NCBI GenBank assembly: GCA_024398135.1 | Contig: CP073750.1 | Location: forward strand, 1,426,001 to 1,490,000 | DNA from: a bacterium SCSIO 12643 | GTDB taxonomy: Bacteria > Bacteroidota > Bacteroidia > Flavobacteriales_G > Salibacteraceae | Length of the DNA: 64,000 nt | Direction of reading: 5' to 3' | Shown here: positions 21,456 to 30,473 of the stretch, piece by piece | Layout of the letters: each line of letters starts with the position of its first letter | Position numbering within the stretch: the first letter of the stretch is position 1 | Notes under the pieces: model-generated | The model's database searches: none | What the model was told of the DNA's origin: nothing | Seen by the model: the letters and a program-made list of their open reading frames with translations, nothing else | Translations under genes and position numbers: made by a program

Positions 21456-21488
21456 TTTGGATAAGTGTGTATTATTTAATTAAATTTG
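21456..21488 (+). promoter_or_regulatory. Promoter of prs
   Basis: TTTG at 21456-21459 and TAAATTTG at 21481-21488 are separated by 21 bp, a good Bacteroidota -33/-7 pair. The GTG start is 25 bp downstream. Confidence 0.6.
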
Positions 21489-21513
21489 CAGCCCTTTTTC
21501 AAGCAGTAATATC

Positions 21514-22449
21514 GTGGGAGATAGAATAAAATTTTTTACAGGCAACGCAGACATTGATTTAGCAGAGAATATCGCTAAAGCATACGGGTCTGGATTGGGC
21601 GATGTATCCATTCCTAAATTTAGTGATGGAGAGTATACCACTTACTTTAATGAAACAGTACGTGGACAAGATGTTTTTCTTTTACAATCTACCAATCCAC
21701 CTGTAGACAATTTAATGGAAATGCTTCTGATGATTGATGCGGCAAAACGTGCCTCTGCGCGCCAAATCATTGCGGTAATGCCATATTTTGGATTTGCCAG
21801 ACAAGATCGTAAAGATAAACCTCGTGTAGCTATCGGGTCTAAACTTGTTGCTAACTTATTAAGTGCGGCAGGTGTAACCAGAGTTATGACGATGGACTTA
21901 CACGCTGATCAAATTCAAGGTTTCTTTGAAATACCAGTTGATCACTTATATGCTTCAAGCATTTTCCTACCTTATATCCAGGAAAACTTCAATCTGGATA
22001 ATTTAGTTATTGCTGCCCCTGATACCGGTGGTACAAAAAGAGCCAATGCATACTCTAAATACTTAGGATTAGAGATGGCTATTTGTTACAAGCAAAGAAG
22101 TGTTGCGAATAAAATCGACAACATGATGGTTATCGGTGACGTAAAAGGTAAAGACGTACTGATCATTGATGACATTATTGACACTGCAGGTACCATTTGT
22201 AAAGCTGCAGAATTAATGATGGAACAAGGAGCTGCAAGCGTTAGTGCAATGTGTACGCATCCTGTTTTATCAGGTCCGGCATATGAAAGAATTAACAACT
22301 CTGTTATTAAAGAGATGATCGTTACAGACACCATCGCTTTAAAAGGAGAGTCAAGTAAAATAAAAGTTTTAACAGTAGCTAATTTATTTGCAGAGGTTAT
22401 TCGTAGTTTAGAAAACCACGAATCTATCAGCAATAACTTTATAGTATAG
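21514..22449 (+). CDS. prs: Ribose-phosphate pyrophosphokinase
   Basis: The protein has 311 residues, the normal PRPP synthetase length. It makes PRPP from ribose-5-phosphate and ATP for nucleotide, His and Trp synthesis in the cytosol. Signatures: FSDGE-TTYFNETVRG, the PRPP synthase motif in DLHADQIQGFFEIPVDHLYA, RQDRKDKPRVAIGSKLVANL, and the ribose-phosphate loop VLIIDDIIDTAGT. The start is GTG at 21514, giving MGDRIKFFTGNAD, which aligns with the family start. rplY follows after 15 bp, so the two probably form a transcript. Confidence 0.97.
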   Translation: MGDRIKFFTGNADIDLAENIAKAYGSGLGDVSIPKFSDGEYTTYFNETVRGQDVFLLQSTNPPVDNLMEMLLMIDAAKRASARQIIAVMPYFGFARQDRKDKPRVAIGSKLVANLLSAAGVTRVMTMDLHADQIQGFFEIPVDHLYASSIFLPYIQENFNLDNLVIAAPDTGGTKRANAYSKYLGLEMAICYKQRSVANKIDNMMVIGDVKGKDVLIIDDIIDTAGTICKAAELMMEQGAASVSAMCTHPVLSGPAYERINNSVIKEMIVTDTIALKGESSKIKVLTVANLFAEVIRSLENHESISNNFIV

Positions 22450-22464
22450 AAACAAACAAGTAGA

Positions 22465-23061
22465 ATGAAAACAATATCAATCACAGGTTCGGTTAGAGAG
22501 AATTTAGGTAAAACAGGAGCTAAAGACGCTAGAAACAATGACCAGGTGCCATGTGTTATGTATGGCGGTGGAAAACAAATCCACTTTACTGTAGATCAAA
22601 AATCATTTGACAAGATTATTTATACTGCAGATGTATATAATGTAATCTTAAACATTGACGGAACAGAATATAGCTCTTTGTTGAAAGATGCTCAATTCCA
22701 CCCTGTAACTGACAAACCAGTTCATGCTGACTTCTTATTCTTAGAAGACGGTAAGCCTGTTACTGTGTCATTGCCTATCGCTTTGACTGGTTCTTCTGCT
22801 GGTGTTAAAAATGGTGGTAAATTAAGAACCCCAATGAGAAAGCTTAAGGTAAAAGGTGAGCTTGCTAACATGCCAGAAAATATTGAAATTGACATTACAA
22901 AATTACGTATTGGTCAATCTATCAAAGTTGGAAGCTTGACAACTGAAGGTCTTGAGTATTTAGACCCTGCGTCTAACGTGATCGTTGCAGTTAAAACTGC
23001 TCGTGGTGCGGTTCAGGATGACGAAGAAGAAGAGGAAGAAGCTGCTGAAGCTGAAGCTTAA
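22465..23061 (+). CDS. rplY: 50S ribosomal protein L25/general stress protein Ctc
   Basis: The product has 198 residues, the two-domain (TL5/Ctc) form rather than the short L25. The N-terminal ~90 residues are the 5S rRNA-binding L25 domain (TGSVRENLGKTGAKDARN, VPCVMYGGG). The C-terminal Ctc beta domain includes KVKGELANMPENIEIDI. A very acidic tail (QDDEEEEEEAAEAEA) ends the protein. It lies between prs and pth with 15- and 11-bp gaps, a gene order common in Bacteroidota. Confidence 0.95.
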   Translation: MKTISITGSVRENLGKTGAKDARNNDQVPCVMYGGGKQIHFTVDQKSFDKIIYTADVYNVILNIDGTEYSSLLKDAQFHPVTDKPVHADFLFLEDGKPVTVSLPIALTGSSAGVKNGGKLRTPMRKLKVKGELANMPENIEIDITKLRIGQSIKVGSLTTEGLEYLDPASNVIVAVKTARGAVQDDEEEEEEAAEAEA

Positions 23062-23072
23062 TTCGTTATTAT

Positions 23073-23636
23073 ATGAAATATCTTGTTTTTGGATTAGGAA
23101 ACATCGGTTCAGAATATTCAGAAACCAGACATAATATAGGATTTAAAATACTCGATGAACTTGCTGGTTCATCGAGTATTTTTTTTGAACCCGATAAGTT
23201 AGCCTCTAAAGCTGTTGTCAAGTTTAAAGGACGACAGATTATCTTGCTTAAGCCTTCCACATATATGAATTTAAGTGGTAAGGCTGTTAATTATTGGATG
23301 CAAAAAGAAAAAGTCCCTGTAGATCGTGTACTCGTTCTCACAGATGATATTGCTTTGCCATTTGGTAAACTACGTCTTCGAGGAAAAGGAAGCGATGGAG
23401 GTCATAATGGACTTAAAAGTATCAATCAAATATTGGGACATAACAAATATGCCCGACTTCGATTTGGCGTAGGAAATGACTTTAATCCCGGGTCACAGGC
23501 CAACTATGTATTGGGGGAATGGAACTCTGACGAAAAGTCGCTACTTCCTGAACGCTTAGCAACCTGCACCAAACTTGTGCAAAGTTTTGTCTCTATTGGT
23601 CTTGGACAGACCATGTCTCAATTTAACAATAAATAG
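23073..23636 (+). CDS. pth: Peptidyl-tRNA hydrolase
   Basis: The protein has 187 residues, typical for Pth. It releases peptides from peptidyl-tRNAs that drop off the ribosome. Signatures: FGLGNIGSEYSETRHNIGF with catalytic His20, KPSTYMNLSGKAV, and DDIALPFGKLRLRGKGSDGGHNGLKSI (written in part). It starts 11 bp after rplY and is convergent with a coiled-coil membrane protein gene, with only 6 bp between their stops. Confidence 0.97.
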   Translation: MKYLVFGLGNIGSEYSETRHNIGFKILDELAGSSSIFFEPDKLASKAVVKFKGRQIILLKPSTYMNLSGKAVNYWMQKEKVPVDRVLVLTDDIALPFGKLRLRGKGSDGGHNGLKSINQILGHNKYARLRFGVGNDFNPGSQANYVLGEWNSDEKSLLPERLATCTKLVQSFVSIGLGQTMSQFNNK

Positions 23637-23642
23637 GGTTCC

Positions 23643-24554
23643 CTATTTCAAAACCATAGATGCGGAGCCAACCTCATCACCAGATATATAAGCTTTCACA
23701 AAATATTCTCCTGGAGTTAATGCATTGATTACATCCCAATACATGCATAAATCCAGTTGCTTATTCTCGTAATTTACTTCCTTTTTAACAGAGTATAATA
23801 CACGTGCACCATTCAATTCAAATGTATTTGAATTATCCGACCTTTCAGCTAATACAGTTCCCTCTGGAGTCATAATACGCAGATACACCATCTTTTTCCC
23901 TGCTTCAGTCACTTCATTTTCATCAATGGTAAAACAAGCTTTTATCTTCTCTGCATTACTGGCTCTTGAAGTTTCTTTATGTATATTATTACGCTTTACA
24001 CGTTGAGCATATACCTCGAAATTAAGTGCGGCTAACTTAGCTCCTAATCTCACCTTACTTTCTAATTCGGAGTTACTTTCTTTAAGCTTACTATTTTCAT
24101 TCTCCTTTGCCCCTAATTCATCTCTTACTTTCAGATTTTCTGCTCTTAATTCTACATTTTCGGTATTTAAAGAATCAATGGTTCTCACATAACCCTTCAT
24201 AATTTCACGCAAAGTAGCCGCCTCCTTCTTAAGCTTATAAATTGACCAATTGTACTTTTTCGCATCAGCCATCAATTTATCTACTTTTTCTTTCTGCGAA
24301 GTCAACTCAGAATTTATAGAATCATTATCGGTCATCAAAGAATCATATTCAGCAGCCATCTCCTTCAAATCGTGCATCACCTCTTTCTTCTCACTCTCCA
24401 TTGTATCATAAGATACTCCACAGTCTTCCAATGCCAGTTTTAGGTTTCGGTTTTCAATAAGTAAGTAAATTCCCATTCCCGAAATCAATACTAATAATGC
24501 AATCAATACATATTGCACAATTGGCTTTTTTTGGCTGTCTCCTTGATTTTCCAT
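23643..24554 (-). CDS. Membrane-anchored coiled-coil protein of unknown function
   Basis: The product has 303 residues. A short cytoplasmic N-terminus and one membrane helix (about residues 13-33, VQYVLIALLVLISGMGIYLL) are followed by a long coiled coil (about 38-175). The C-terminal ~125-residue domain is beta-rich (ACFTIDENEVTEAGKKMVYL, PGEYFVKAYISGDEVGSASM). Similar proteins occur widely in Flavobacteriales, and I know of no assigned role. It is divergent from comF with a 15-bp gap between start codons. Confidence 0.8.
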   Translation of the reverse strand: MENQGDSQKKPIVQYVLIALLVLISGMGIYLLIENRNLKLALEDCGVSYDTMESEKKEVMHDLKEMAAEYDSLMTDNDSINSELTSQKEKVDKLMADAKKYNWSIYKLKKEAATLREIMKGYVRTIDSLNTENVELRAENLKVRDELGAKENENSKLKESNSELESKVRLGAKLAALNFEVYAQRVKRNNIHKETSRASNAEKIKACFTIDENEVTEAGKKMVYLRIMTPEGTVLAERSDNSNTFELNGARVLYSVKKEVNYENKQLDLCMYWDVINALTPGEYFVKAYISGDEVGSASMVLK

Positions 24555-24569
24555 AATTTTAATTCAATT

Positions 24570-25292
24570 ATGGCCCAAAGTTATTCCAATAAACCGTTTT
24601 TATATACTCTTTTAACTGATTTTATAGCTTTACTTTATCCTGAAACATGTATAGCTTGCGGCCACACATTACTCCAAAAAGAATCGACAATTTGTCTTCA
24701 ATGTCAATTAGATTTACCGCTTACTAAATTCGAAAACTATAGCCCCAATCCAGTTGAAAAACTATTTTGGATAAAAATTCCAGTTAGAGAAGCAACATCC
24801 GGATTTTTCTACTCAAAAAAGAGCAAAATTCAAAGAATCATTCATGAATTCAAATATCATAATAATCCAGAGTCAGCTTTACATATGGGAGAGTTACTAG
24901 GGGCTCAAATATTGGATTCTAACCGATTTAAAGAAATTGACCTCATCATTCCGGTTCCACTACATCCTCAAAAATTTAAAAAGCGTGGGTACAATCAATC
25001 AGAAAAACTAGCACAAGGAGTGGCAAAGGTTTTGAACTTACCTCTGGACATATCCACACTAACCCGATCCACAGACAACAGTACACAAACGAAAAAAGGA
25101 CTTTTTAATCGATGGACTAACGTTCAACATGTATTTAGCATTATGCATCCTGAACGCCTTCAAGGCAAACATATTTTACTCGTTGATGACGTGATTACTT
25201 CAGGGGCTACTATTGAAGCTTGTGCCAAACAAATTCTACAAATACAAGGCTCGTCTATTAGTATTATATCGTTGGCTTTTGCCAATGATTAG
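24570..25292 (+). CDS. comF: ComF-family phosphoribosyltransferase-like protein
   Basis: Using ATG 24570 (MAQSYSNKPFLYTLLTDF) the protein has 240 residues. An upstream in-frame ATG would start inside the divergent gene. The N-terminal double zinc-ribbon has CIACGH and CLQCQ. The C-terminal type I phosphoribosyltransferase domain ends in the PRPP loop ILLVDDVITSGATIEACA. ComF family members act in DNA uptake during natural transformation in some bacteria; the catalytic activity is unproven. Confidence 0.92.
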   Translation: MAQSYSNKPFLYTLLTDFIALLYPETCIACGHTLLQKESTICLQCQLDLPLTKFENYSPNPVEKLFWIKIPVREATSGFFYSKKSKIQRIIHEFKYHNNPESALHMGELLGAQILDSNRFKEIDLIIPVPLHPQKFKKRGYNQSEKLAQGVAKVLNLPLDISTLTRSTDNSTQTKKGLFNRWTNVQHVFSIMHPERLQGKHILLVDDVITSGATIEACAKQILQIQGSSISIISLAFAND

Positions 25293-25351
25293 AGAAATCA
25301 TAAGATATTTTAAACACTTAAAAAATATGTTCTTCCACCCTGTGCAATAAC

Positions 25352-25359
25352 TATATTTG
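25352..25359 (+). promoter_or_regulatory. -7 box of the free-methionine-sulfoxide reductase gene
   Basis: TATATTTG ends 5 bp before the ATG at 25365. With the usual 4-8 bp spacing, transcription would begin at or beside the start codon, so the mRNA is probably leaderless. Confidence 0.55.
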
Positions 25360-25364
25360 CACCC

Positions 25365-25853
25365 ATGTCAGAAAATCTTCAAATCAATAAAACAAGCAAA
25401 AAAGATGCTTACGAGACTTTGCTTCCGCAAGTCCAAAGTCTTATTGCCGGAGAAGTTAATCTGATTGCCAATTTAGCGAATGCATGCAGTGCTATTCAAA
25501 TGACATTTGACCATCTGTGGACTGGTTTTTATTTAGTCGATAAAAAACAACTTGTTTTAGGACCTTTCCAAGGACCAATTGCCTGTACACGCATTCCAAT
25601 GGGCAAAGGCGTTTGCGGAACGGCCTGGAAAGAACAAAATACAGTTATTGTTAAAAATGTGAATGAGTTTGAAGGTCACATTGCTTGTAGTTCTGACAGT
25701 GTATCTGAAATTGTAGTTCCCTTGTTCGACCTTGAAAACAACATCATTGGAGTTTTAGACATAGATAGCGCCCAAGAAGCTATGTTCGATGAGACTGATC
25801 AAAAATATCTGGAAAAGCTGTGTCTTTTAATCACCAAAAATTTAGACTGTTAA
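25365..25853 (+). CDS. msrC: Free methionine-(R)-sulfoxide reductase (GAF domain, fRMsr)
   Basis: The protein has 162 residues, the usual fRMsr length, and is one GAF domain. The three conserved redox cysteines are present: Cys84 in IACTRIPMGKG, Cys94 in GVCGTAW and Cys118 in HIACSSDS. The substrate pocket includes DHLWTGFYLVD and GVLDIDSAQ. It reduces free Met-R-sulfoxide with thioredoxin in the cytosol. Its stop overlaps the start of the next gene (TAATG), so the lipoprotein gene is translationally coupled to it. Confidence 0.93.
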   Translation: MSENLQINKTSKKDAYETLLPQVQSLIAGEVNLIANLANACSAIQMTFDHLWTGFYLVDKKQLVLGPFQGPIACTRIPMGKGVCGTAWKEQNTVIVKNVNEFEGHIACSSDSVSEIVVPLFDLENNIIGVLDIDSAQEAMFDETDQKYLEKLCLLITKNLDC

Positions 25854-27517
25854 TGAAAATAACACATTTTATAGTCATTTGTTTTGTCGCGCTGATTCTT
25901 GTTAAATGCGCACAGCCACGACCTCTAAATGGAGGTGAAAAAGATACTACACCACCTAAAATTCTGAGAAGTAGTCCGCAAAATCTATCTACAGGTTTTG
26001 AAGGTCATGTCTTCGCTATGGAATTTGACGAATATGTTCAAATTAAGTCGCTTAATTCTGAGCTGGTTGTATCTCCACCACTAACTTATCCTGTTGAGTA
26101 TAAAATCAAAGGGAAAAGAGTCTTCTTTGAGATTAAAGACACCCTAAAACCAAATACTACTTATAATTTCAATTTTGGAAATGCAATCGTAGATTTAAAT
26201 GAGAACAATCCATTAGATAGTAATTTATATGTGGTTTCAACAGGTTTAACATTAGACTCAGGTCAAATCTCTGGAACAGTAAAGGATGCATACACGTTAA
26301 AACCTATAAAAAATGCTACTGTTCTATTACATAATGTAGCTGATGATTCTGCCATTTTTAATGGCAATCCAACATATATTACCAAAACAGATGGAACAGG
26401 AAAATATCACTTAAAATACCTGACACCTGCAAATTATCAAATATTTGTTTTAGAAAATCCTGGCGCTGACTATAAATACGTTCCTCAAACTAATATTGGT
26501 TTTTATCATAAGAATATCAACCCATCTAAAGATAATCAGGTAGATTTCGTTCTATTTAAAGAAGCAGATACGACTCAATATATTTCAAAAGATTTTTCAA
26601 GAGATTACTACTCTTTTGTATTAGGCTTTCATTCAGATTTGAAGAAACCTAAATTCAAAATCCAACCGGATACTGTCAATTATATCATAGAGGAAATAAA
26701 ACAAGACAGTTTTAAATTTTGGATTAAGGGAGATAAAGATGTAGACTCTGTCAACATAATCATTAAAGATGATTTGGGCTTTTTAGACACAATTGATATC
26801 AACATTGAGGATCGTAAAAAGTTCTATAAAAAACTGAAAAAAAGAAAGCAGACAAAAATTCCATTACCTTTAAAACTAAATACATCAAACAACGTTCATC
26901 ACTATTTTGACACCCTAAAATTAAACTTTGGAAGACCTCCAATAAAATGGAATACAGATAGTATGTTATTTGTGCATGGAAAGGATACCGTTCCGGTAAA
27001 ACAAATGTTTAAGTCGGGCAAACTTTCAATGGACCTCCCAACTGCCAAGAGAGGGACCACTAAAGAGATCAGGTCAATGGTGATTAATTATAAATGGGAT
27101 TCTAATCAGGAATACGCCTTTATTTTTTATTCAGGAGCCTTTACTGACATTATTAACCAGAAAAATGATACTACCATTTTAAAATTCAAAACAAACAAGT
27201 TTGAAGATTATGGAAGCTTTAAATTTACAGTTAATGTCCCTGGATATAATGGGCCGCTATTACTGGAAATTCTGGATCAAAAAGACAAATTTGTTAGGGA
27301 CTACAAAATCAAGTCAGGAGATGTTATTTCTCATGATTTAGCTATCCCTGGAAAATACAAAGTACGTCTAATCTTAGATGAAAACAATAATAAAAAGTGG
27401 GACACAGGTAATTTGATTGATCAAACTCAACCAGAGCAAATCATATATTACGATGGAATTGTGGAGATCAGATCAAACTGGGATATGGAAGAAACCTGGA
27501 ACGTTCAAATCAAGTAA
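25853..27517 (+). CDS. Lipoprotein with N-terminal SbsA-type Ig-like domain
   Basis: Using ATG 25853 (MKITHFIVICFVALILVKC) the protein has 554 residues, with the lipobox LVKC. The mature start is an Ig-like domain (DTTPPKILRSSPQNLSTGF, FAMEFDEYVQI) as in SbsA/SLH-associated domains. A carboxypeptidase-regulatory-like module follows (SGTVKDAYTLKPIKNATVLL). The C-terminus has LILDENNNKKWDTGN, typical of Flavobacteriales Ig-like envelope lipoproteins. A longer ATG at 25820 lies inside the upstream gene and lacks a good signal. It overlaps the convergent nitrilase gene by 8 bp. Function unknown. Confidence 0.85.
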   Translation: MKITHFIVICFVALILVKCAQPRPLNGGEKDTTPPKILRSSPQNLSTGFEGHVFAMEFDEYVQIKSLNSELVVSPPLTYPVEYKIKGKRVFFEIKDTLKPNTTYNFNFGNAIVDLNENNPLDSNLYVVSTGLTLDSGQISGTVKDAYTLKPIKNATVLLHNVADDSAIFNGNPTYITKTDGTGKYHLKYLTPANYQIFVLENPGADYKYVPQTNIGFYHKNINPSKDNQVDFVLFKEADTTQYISKDFSRDYYSFVLGFHSDLKKPKFKIQPDTVNYIIEEIKQDSFKFWIKGDKDVDSVNIIIKDDLGFLDTIDINIEDRKKFYKKLKKRKQTKIPLPLKLNTSNNVHHYFDTLKLNFGRPPIKWNTDSMLFVHGKDTVPVKQMFKSGKLSMDLPTAKRGTTKEIRSMVINYKWDSNQEYAFIFYSGAFTDIINQKNDTTILKFKTNKFEDYGSFKFTVNVPGYNGPLLLEILDQKDKFVRDYKIKSGDVISHDLAIPGKYKVRLILDENNNKKWDTGNLIDQTQPEQIIYYDGIVEIRSNWDMEETWNVQIK

Positions 27518-28286
27518 TTTGAAACGCATCCTGATCATTTAAGAAATTAAACTTTTCTCTCACCGTTTGAATTACTTTTCTTTCAATTTGAAAGCAAGCC
27601 ACTTCTTCTATCCCCGGTTTCGAAGAATAAACCATTCCACCAAGGGGATCTAAACATACGCTATCTCCCGAATGGTAAATATCGTTGCCGTCATTTCCTA
27701 CCCGGTTAACCCCAATCACATAAGATTGATTTTCTATTGCGCGTGCAATTAATAGCTGTTTCCAGTAATATGATCTACGCTCAGGCCAATTGGCTACATA
27801 AATAGCCAAATCATAATCCACATCATTACGACTCCATACCGGAAACCTCAGATCGTAACAGATCAATGGCATGATTTTAAAACCTTTTAAATCAACAATC
27901 AATCTTTCAGTTCCGGAAGTATAATGTTCATCTTCTCCTGCAAAAGAAAATAAGTGTCTTTTATTATAAGACTTATACTCTCCATTGGGTTGAACCCAAA
28001 ACAAACGATTAAAATACTGCCCTTTTTCTTGAATAATTACACTTCCGGTAACCACACAATCTTTGGACACAGCCATATTCTTCATCCACATTAAAGCCTT
28101 CCCTTCCTCTGTTTCACTCCATTTTTCCGGAGCCATGGAGAAACCTGTAGAAAACATTTCTGGTAATATCAAAAGGTCTACATTTTCGGATATCCCTTCC
28201 GATTTATCCGTAAACATTTCTAAATTTTTGTCAATATCTTCCCAATGCAAATCTGCCTGGATATAACATACCTTTATCGCTTCCAT
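27510..28286 (-). CDS. Omega-amidase / nitrilase-family amidohydrolase (YafV-like)
   Basis: The protein has 258 residues. The nitrilase triad is visible: Glu in LLILPEMFSTGFS, Lys in YNKRHLFSFAGE and Cys in MPLICYDLRFPVWSRN. The full length matches YafV/NIT2, which deaminate alpha-keto acid amides such as alpha-ketoglutaramate as part of methionine salvage and glutamine transaminase repair. Cytosolic. Its end overlaps that of the convergent lipoprotein gene by 8 bp. Confidence 0.92.
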   Translation of the reverse strand: MEAIKVCYIQADLHWEDIDKNLEMFTDKSEGISENVDLLILPEMFSTGFSMAPEKWSETEEGKALMWMKNMAVSKDCVVTGSVIIQEKGQYFNRLFWVQPNGEYKSYNKRHLFSFAGEDEHYTSGTERLIVDLKGFKIMPLICYDLRFPVWSRNDVDYDLAIYVANWPERRSYYWKQLLIARAIENQSYVIGVNRVGNDGNDIYHSGDSVCLDPLGGMVYSSKPGIEEVACFQIERKVIQTVREKFNFLNDQDAFQIT

Positions 28287-28342
28287 AAAGCGAAATTAGG
28301 GTTTCTATCTTCAAAAAATAAAGAAATCAGATTTAATTGATC

Positions 28343-28747
28343 CTAATGATCTGTGTTTTGCAAATTGTAATTTGTAATATACTCACACCTTTCAGCATTT
28401 TCATCGTAACAATCTCCATCTATACAATGAATTTTTTCTGCAACCCCATCACATTCTCCATTTCCGTAACGTACCATAACCAATGGTTCTTGATTATGCA
28501 CCCATAAATATTTTACTACGCCACTAACGTAAGATTTACAATCATCAGAATATACCAATGGTTCTACTATTTCTACTTCTAGCCATTTTGGAGGAGACGT
28601 TGGGTTTTCATAAGCATAATCATGACAGAAACTGGTATAACACATCCATACATCTTCTTGTGGTTCTTCTACAATAGGTTGTTCTTTTTCGCAGGCCGTA
28701 AAAAATAATCCTAAAAGAATTAATAGTAAGCTAAGAGAGTTTTTCAT
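28343..28747 (-). CDS. Small Cys-rich lipoprotein, tandem paralogue A
   Basis: Using ATG 28747 (MKNSLSLLLILLGLFFTAC) the product has 134 residues with lipobox FTAC. The mature part has paired cysteines (CYTSFCHDYAYENP), EPLVYSDDCKSYVSGVVKYL, and RYGNGECDGVAEKIHCIDGD. The last two blocks recur in the next gene (EPLVVSDECGCIVKGMVKYL, SYGNGECDDIAEKILCVNGD). The two genes are thus tandem paralogues, with about 86 bp between them. No known family; surface lipoprotein inferred. Confidence 0.75.
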   Translation of the reverse strand: MKNSLSLLLILLGLFFTACEKEQPIVEEPQEDVWMCYTSFCHDYAYENPTSPPKWLEVEIVEPLVYSDDCKSYVSGVVKYLWVHNQEPLVMVRYGNGECDGVAEKIHCIDGDCYDENAERCEYITNYNLQNTDH

Positions 28748-28833
28748 AGGTAAAAATTTTAGTATTAAGTCCCTAATATACAACCCATTTTAAACCCTAC
28801 AAATTTTATTTTCAGATTAAATTTTAAATCACA

Positions 28834-29238
28834 TTAGTCAGAAACATCACATTTCAAGGTAAACATACACTTCACTGCATTTTTATCATCACAATCACCA
28901 TTCACACATAAAATCTTTTCAGCAATATCGTCACATTCTCCATTTCCATAGGATACCATTGCGGCTGTCTCACCGTTTTTTAAATACTTGACCATTCCTT
29001 TCACTATACAGCCACACTCATCTGATACTACTAGCGGTTCCAGAATATAAACTTCTACATCTGACGCTACCTGATCAGGATTTTCATAAGAAGAATCGGT
29101 ACAAAAATCAACACCACATCCAACTCCACAAACGCCATAAAAATTACCCTTTTTATTCTCTTTTTCATACTCTACCTTTTCACATGCAGAAAAAACCAAT
29201 CCAATAAAAAACAGAAATAAAACTACAGAACCTCTCAT
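28834..29238 (-). CDS. Small Cys-rich lipoprotein, tandem paralogue B
   Basis: Using ATG 29238 (MRGSVVLFLFFIGLVFSAC) the product has 134 residues with lipobox FSAC. It carries more cysteines near the N-terminus (CGVGCGVDFCTDSSYENP) than its neighbour but the same C-terminal scheme, YGNGECD--AEKI-C--GDC--KNA-KC. It is equal in length to paralogue A. An upstream ATG at 29289 would precede the signal peptide and is unlikely. Function unknown; disulfide-rich periplasmic or surface domain inferred. Confidence 0.75.
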   Translation of the reverse strand: MRGSVVLFLFFIGLVFSACEKVEYEKENKKGNFYGVCGVGCGVDFCTDSSYENPDQVASDVEVYILEPLVVSDECGCIVKGMVKYLKNGETAAMVSYGNGECDDIAEKILCVNGDCDDKNAVKCMFTLKCDVSD

Positions 29239-29293
29239 AACATTATGTTTTAGGTTCACTAAAATACAATTAATGTGACTCAAAATCAAAAAC

Positions 29294-30385
29294 TTACTTC
29301 ATAAGCTCCTGTAATTTCATTTCCAAATCTTTTCCAAATAGGTTATATGCGACAATCTTTCCTTCGGAATCCATTAACACATTTGAAGGAATAGCAGAAA
29401 CATTATATAGCATAGGAGCCGCTCCGGAATACCCTTTTAAATCAGACACCTGAGTCCAGGATAGTTGGTCTTTTTCAATAGCTGAAACCCATCTGAAACT
29501 TCTTTTATCCAGGGATACCCCGATAATCTCAAACCCATCTTTGTGATATCGATTATATTGTTTTACCAAATGCGGATTCTCTCTTCTACATGGTCCACAC
29601 CAGGACGCCCAAAAATCTAGTAGCACGTATTTTCCTTTAATAGAACTTAACGAAACCTCTTGACCATTGGGACTCTGACTTACAAAATCGACATATTGTT
29701 GACCAATAGCCACTCGGCTAAATCTTGCCACTTTTTCTTCCAGTAATTTAGTGATTTTTAAATCTGGATGCTCCTTCTTAAATTCGGGTAACAAACGTTT
29801 CATAAAGTTCACATCTGAATAGGACCATCTTAAACTAGTAGCGTATACCGCGACTGAAGTCCCCATATTGTTTTCCACCCAATTTGTAAGTTCCTTTCGA
29901 TGCGCTGCATAATTTCTATTTTCAATTAAAGCCAAGGAATCAATGAATTCAGTTCTTTCAGATTTTTTAGCTTCTCTGATTTCCCTACGTACATCATCCA
30001 TCCATTTAGACAGTGATTCCTTTCTAAATACTTCGTACGCATTTAATAACTCCACATCCGTTGCCCCAGAAGCCATTAACTTTTTTTGACTATACGAAAT
30101 CCGGACTCTTTGCATATTATCTACAGCCAGATACACTTCTCCAACGTCATCAATACTCAGAACATATAAGCCTGGTTCCTGATGCGCGGTATAATCCAAA
30201 TTTCCTCCTGCATCAATTCGAATGGAGTCAACAAAAACATTCTTTCTATGATCAATATCCCATAGCTTTAAAGCTCCTGATTTACTTTTTATTTCAGAGA
30301 AGCTCCCTGCTATGGTAAACTGATATGATTGACCATTCAAAAATTGGGTCATCCCAATCAATAACACCACTAAAATCTTACGCAT
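29294..30385 (-). CDS. TlpA-family thiol-disulfide oxidoreductase with DUF4369-type N-terminus
   Basis: Using ATG 30385 (MRKILVVLLIGMTQFLNGQ) the protein has 363 residues with a signal peptide. Residues ~25-115 resemble DUF4369 (FTIAGSFSEIKSKSGALKLW), a helical linker follows, and the C-terminal 140 residues form a thioredoxin fold with LLDFWASWCGPCRRENPHL and cis-Pro in NVSAIPSNVLMD. This layout is frequent in Bacteroidota envelope redox proteins. It acts in the periplasm, probably as a reductase or disulfide exchanger. Confidence 0.92.
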   Translation of the reverse strand: MRKILVVLLIGMTQFLNGQSYQFTIAGSFSEIKSKSGALKLWDIDHRKNVFVDSIRIDAGGNLDYTAHQEPGLYVLSIDDVGEVYLAVDNMQRVRISYSQKKLMASGATDVELLNAYEVFRKESLSKWMDDVRREIREAKKSERTEFIDSLALIENRNYAAHRKELTNWVENNMGTSVAVYATSLRWSYSDVNFMKRLLPEFKKEHPDLKITKLLEEKVARFSRVAIGQQYVDFVSQSPNGQEVSLSSIKGKYVLLDFWASWCGPCRRENPHLVKQYNRYHKDGFEIIGVSLDKRSFRWVSAIEKDQLSWTQVSDLKGYSGAAPMLYNVSAIPSNVLMDSEGKIVAYNLFGKDLEMKLQELMK

Positions 30386-30473
30386 ATATCCAATCTTAAA
30401 CCGCAAACTTGCGACTTAAACTACACTAAAACTGTAACCCTACAGACAAAAGGATCTTTACGTAAAAACTACT

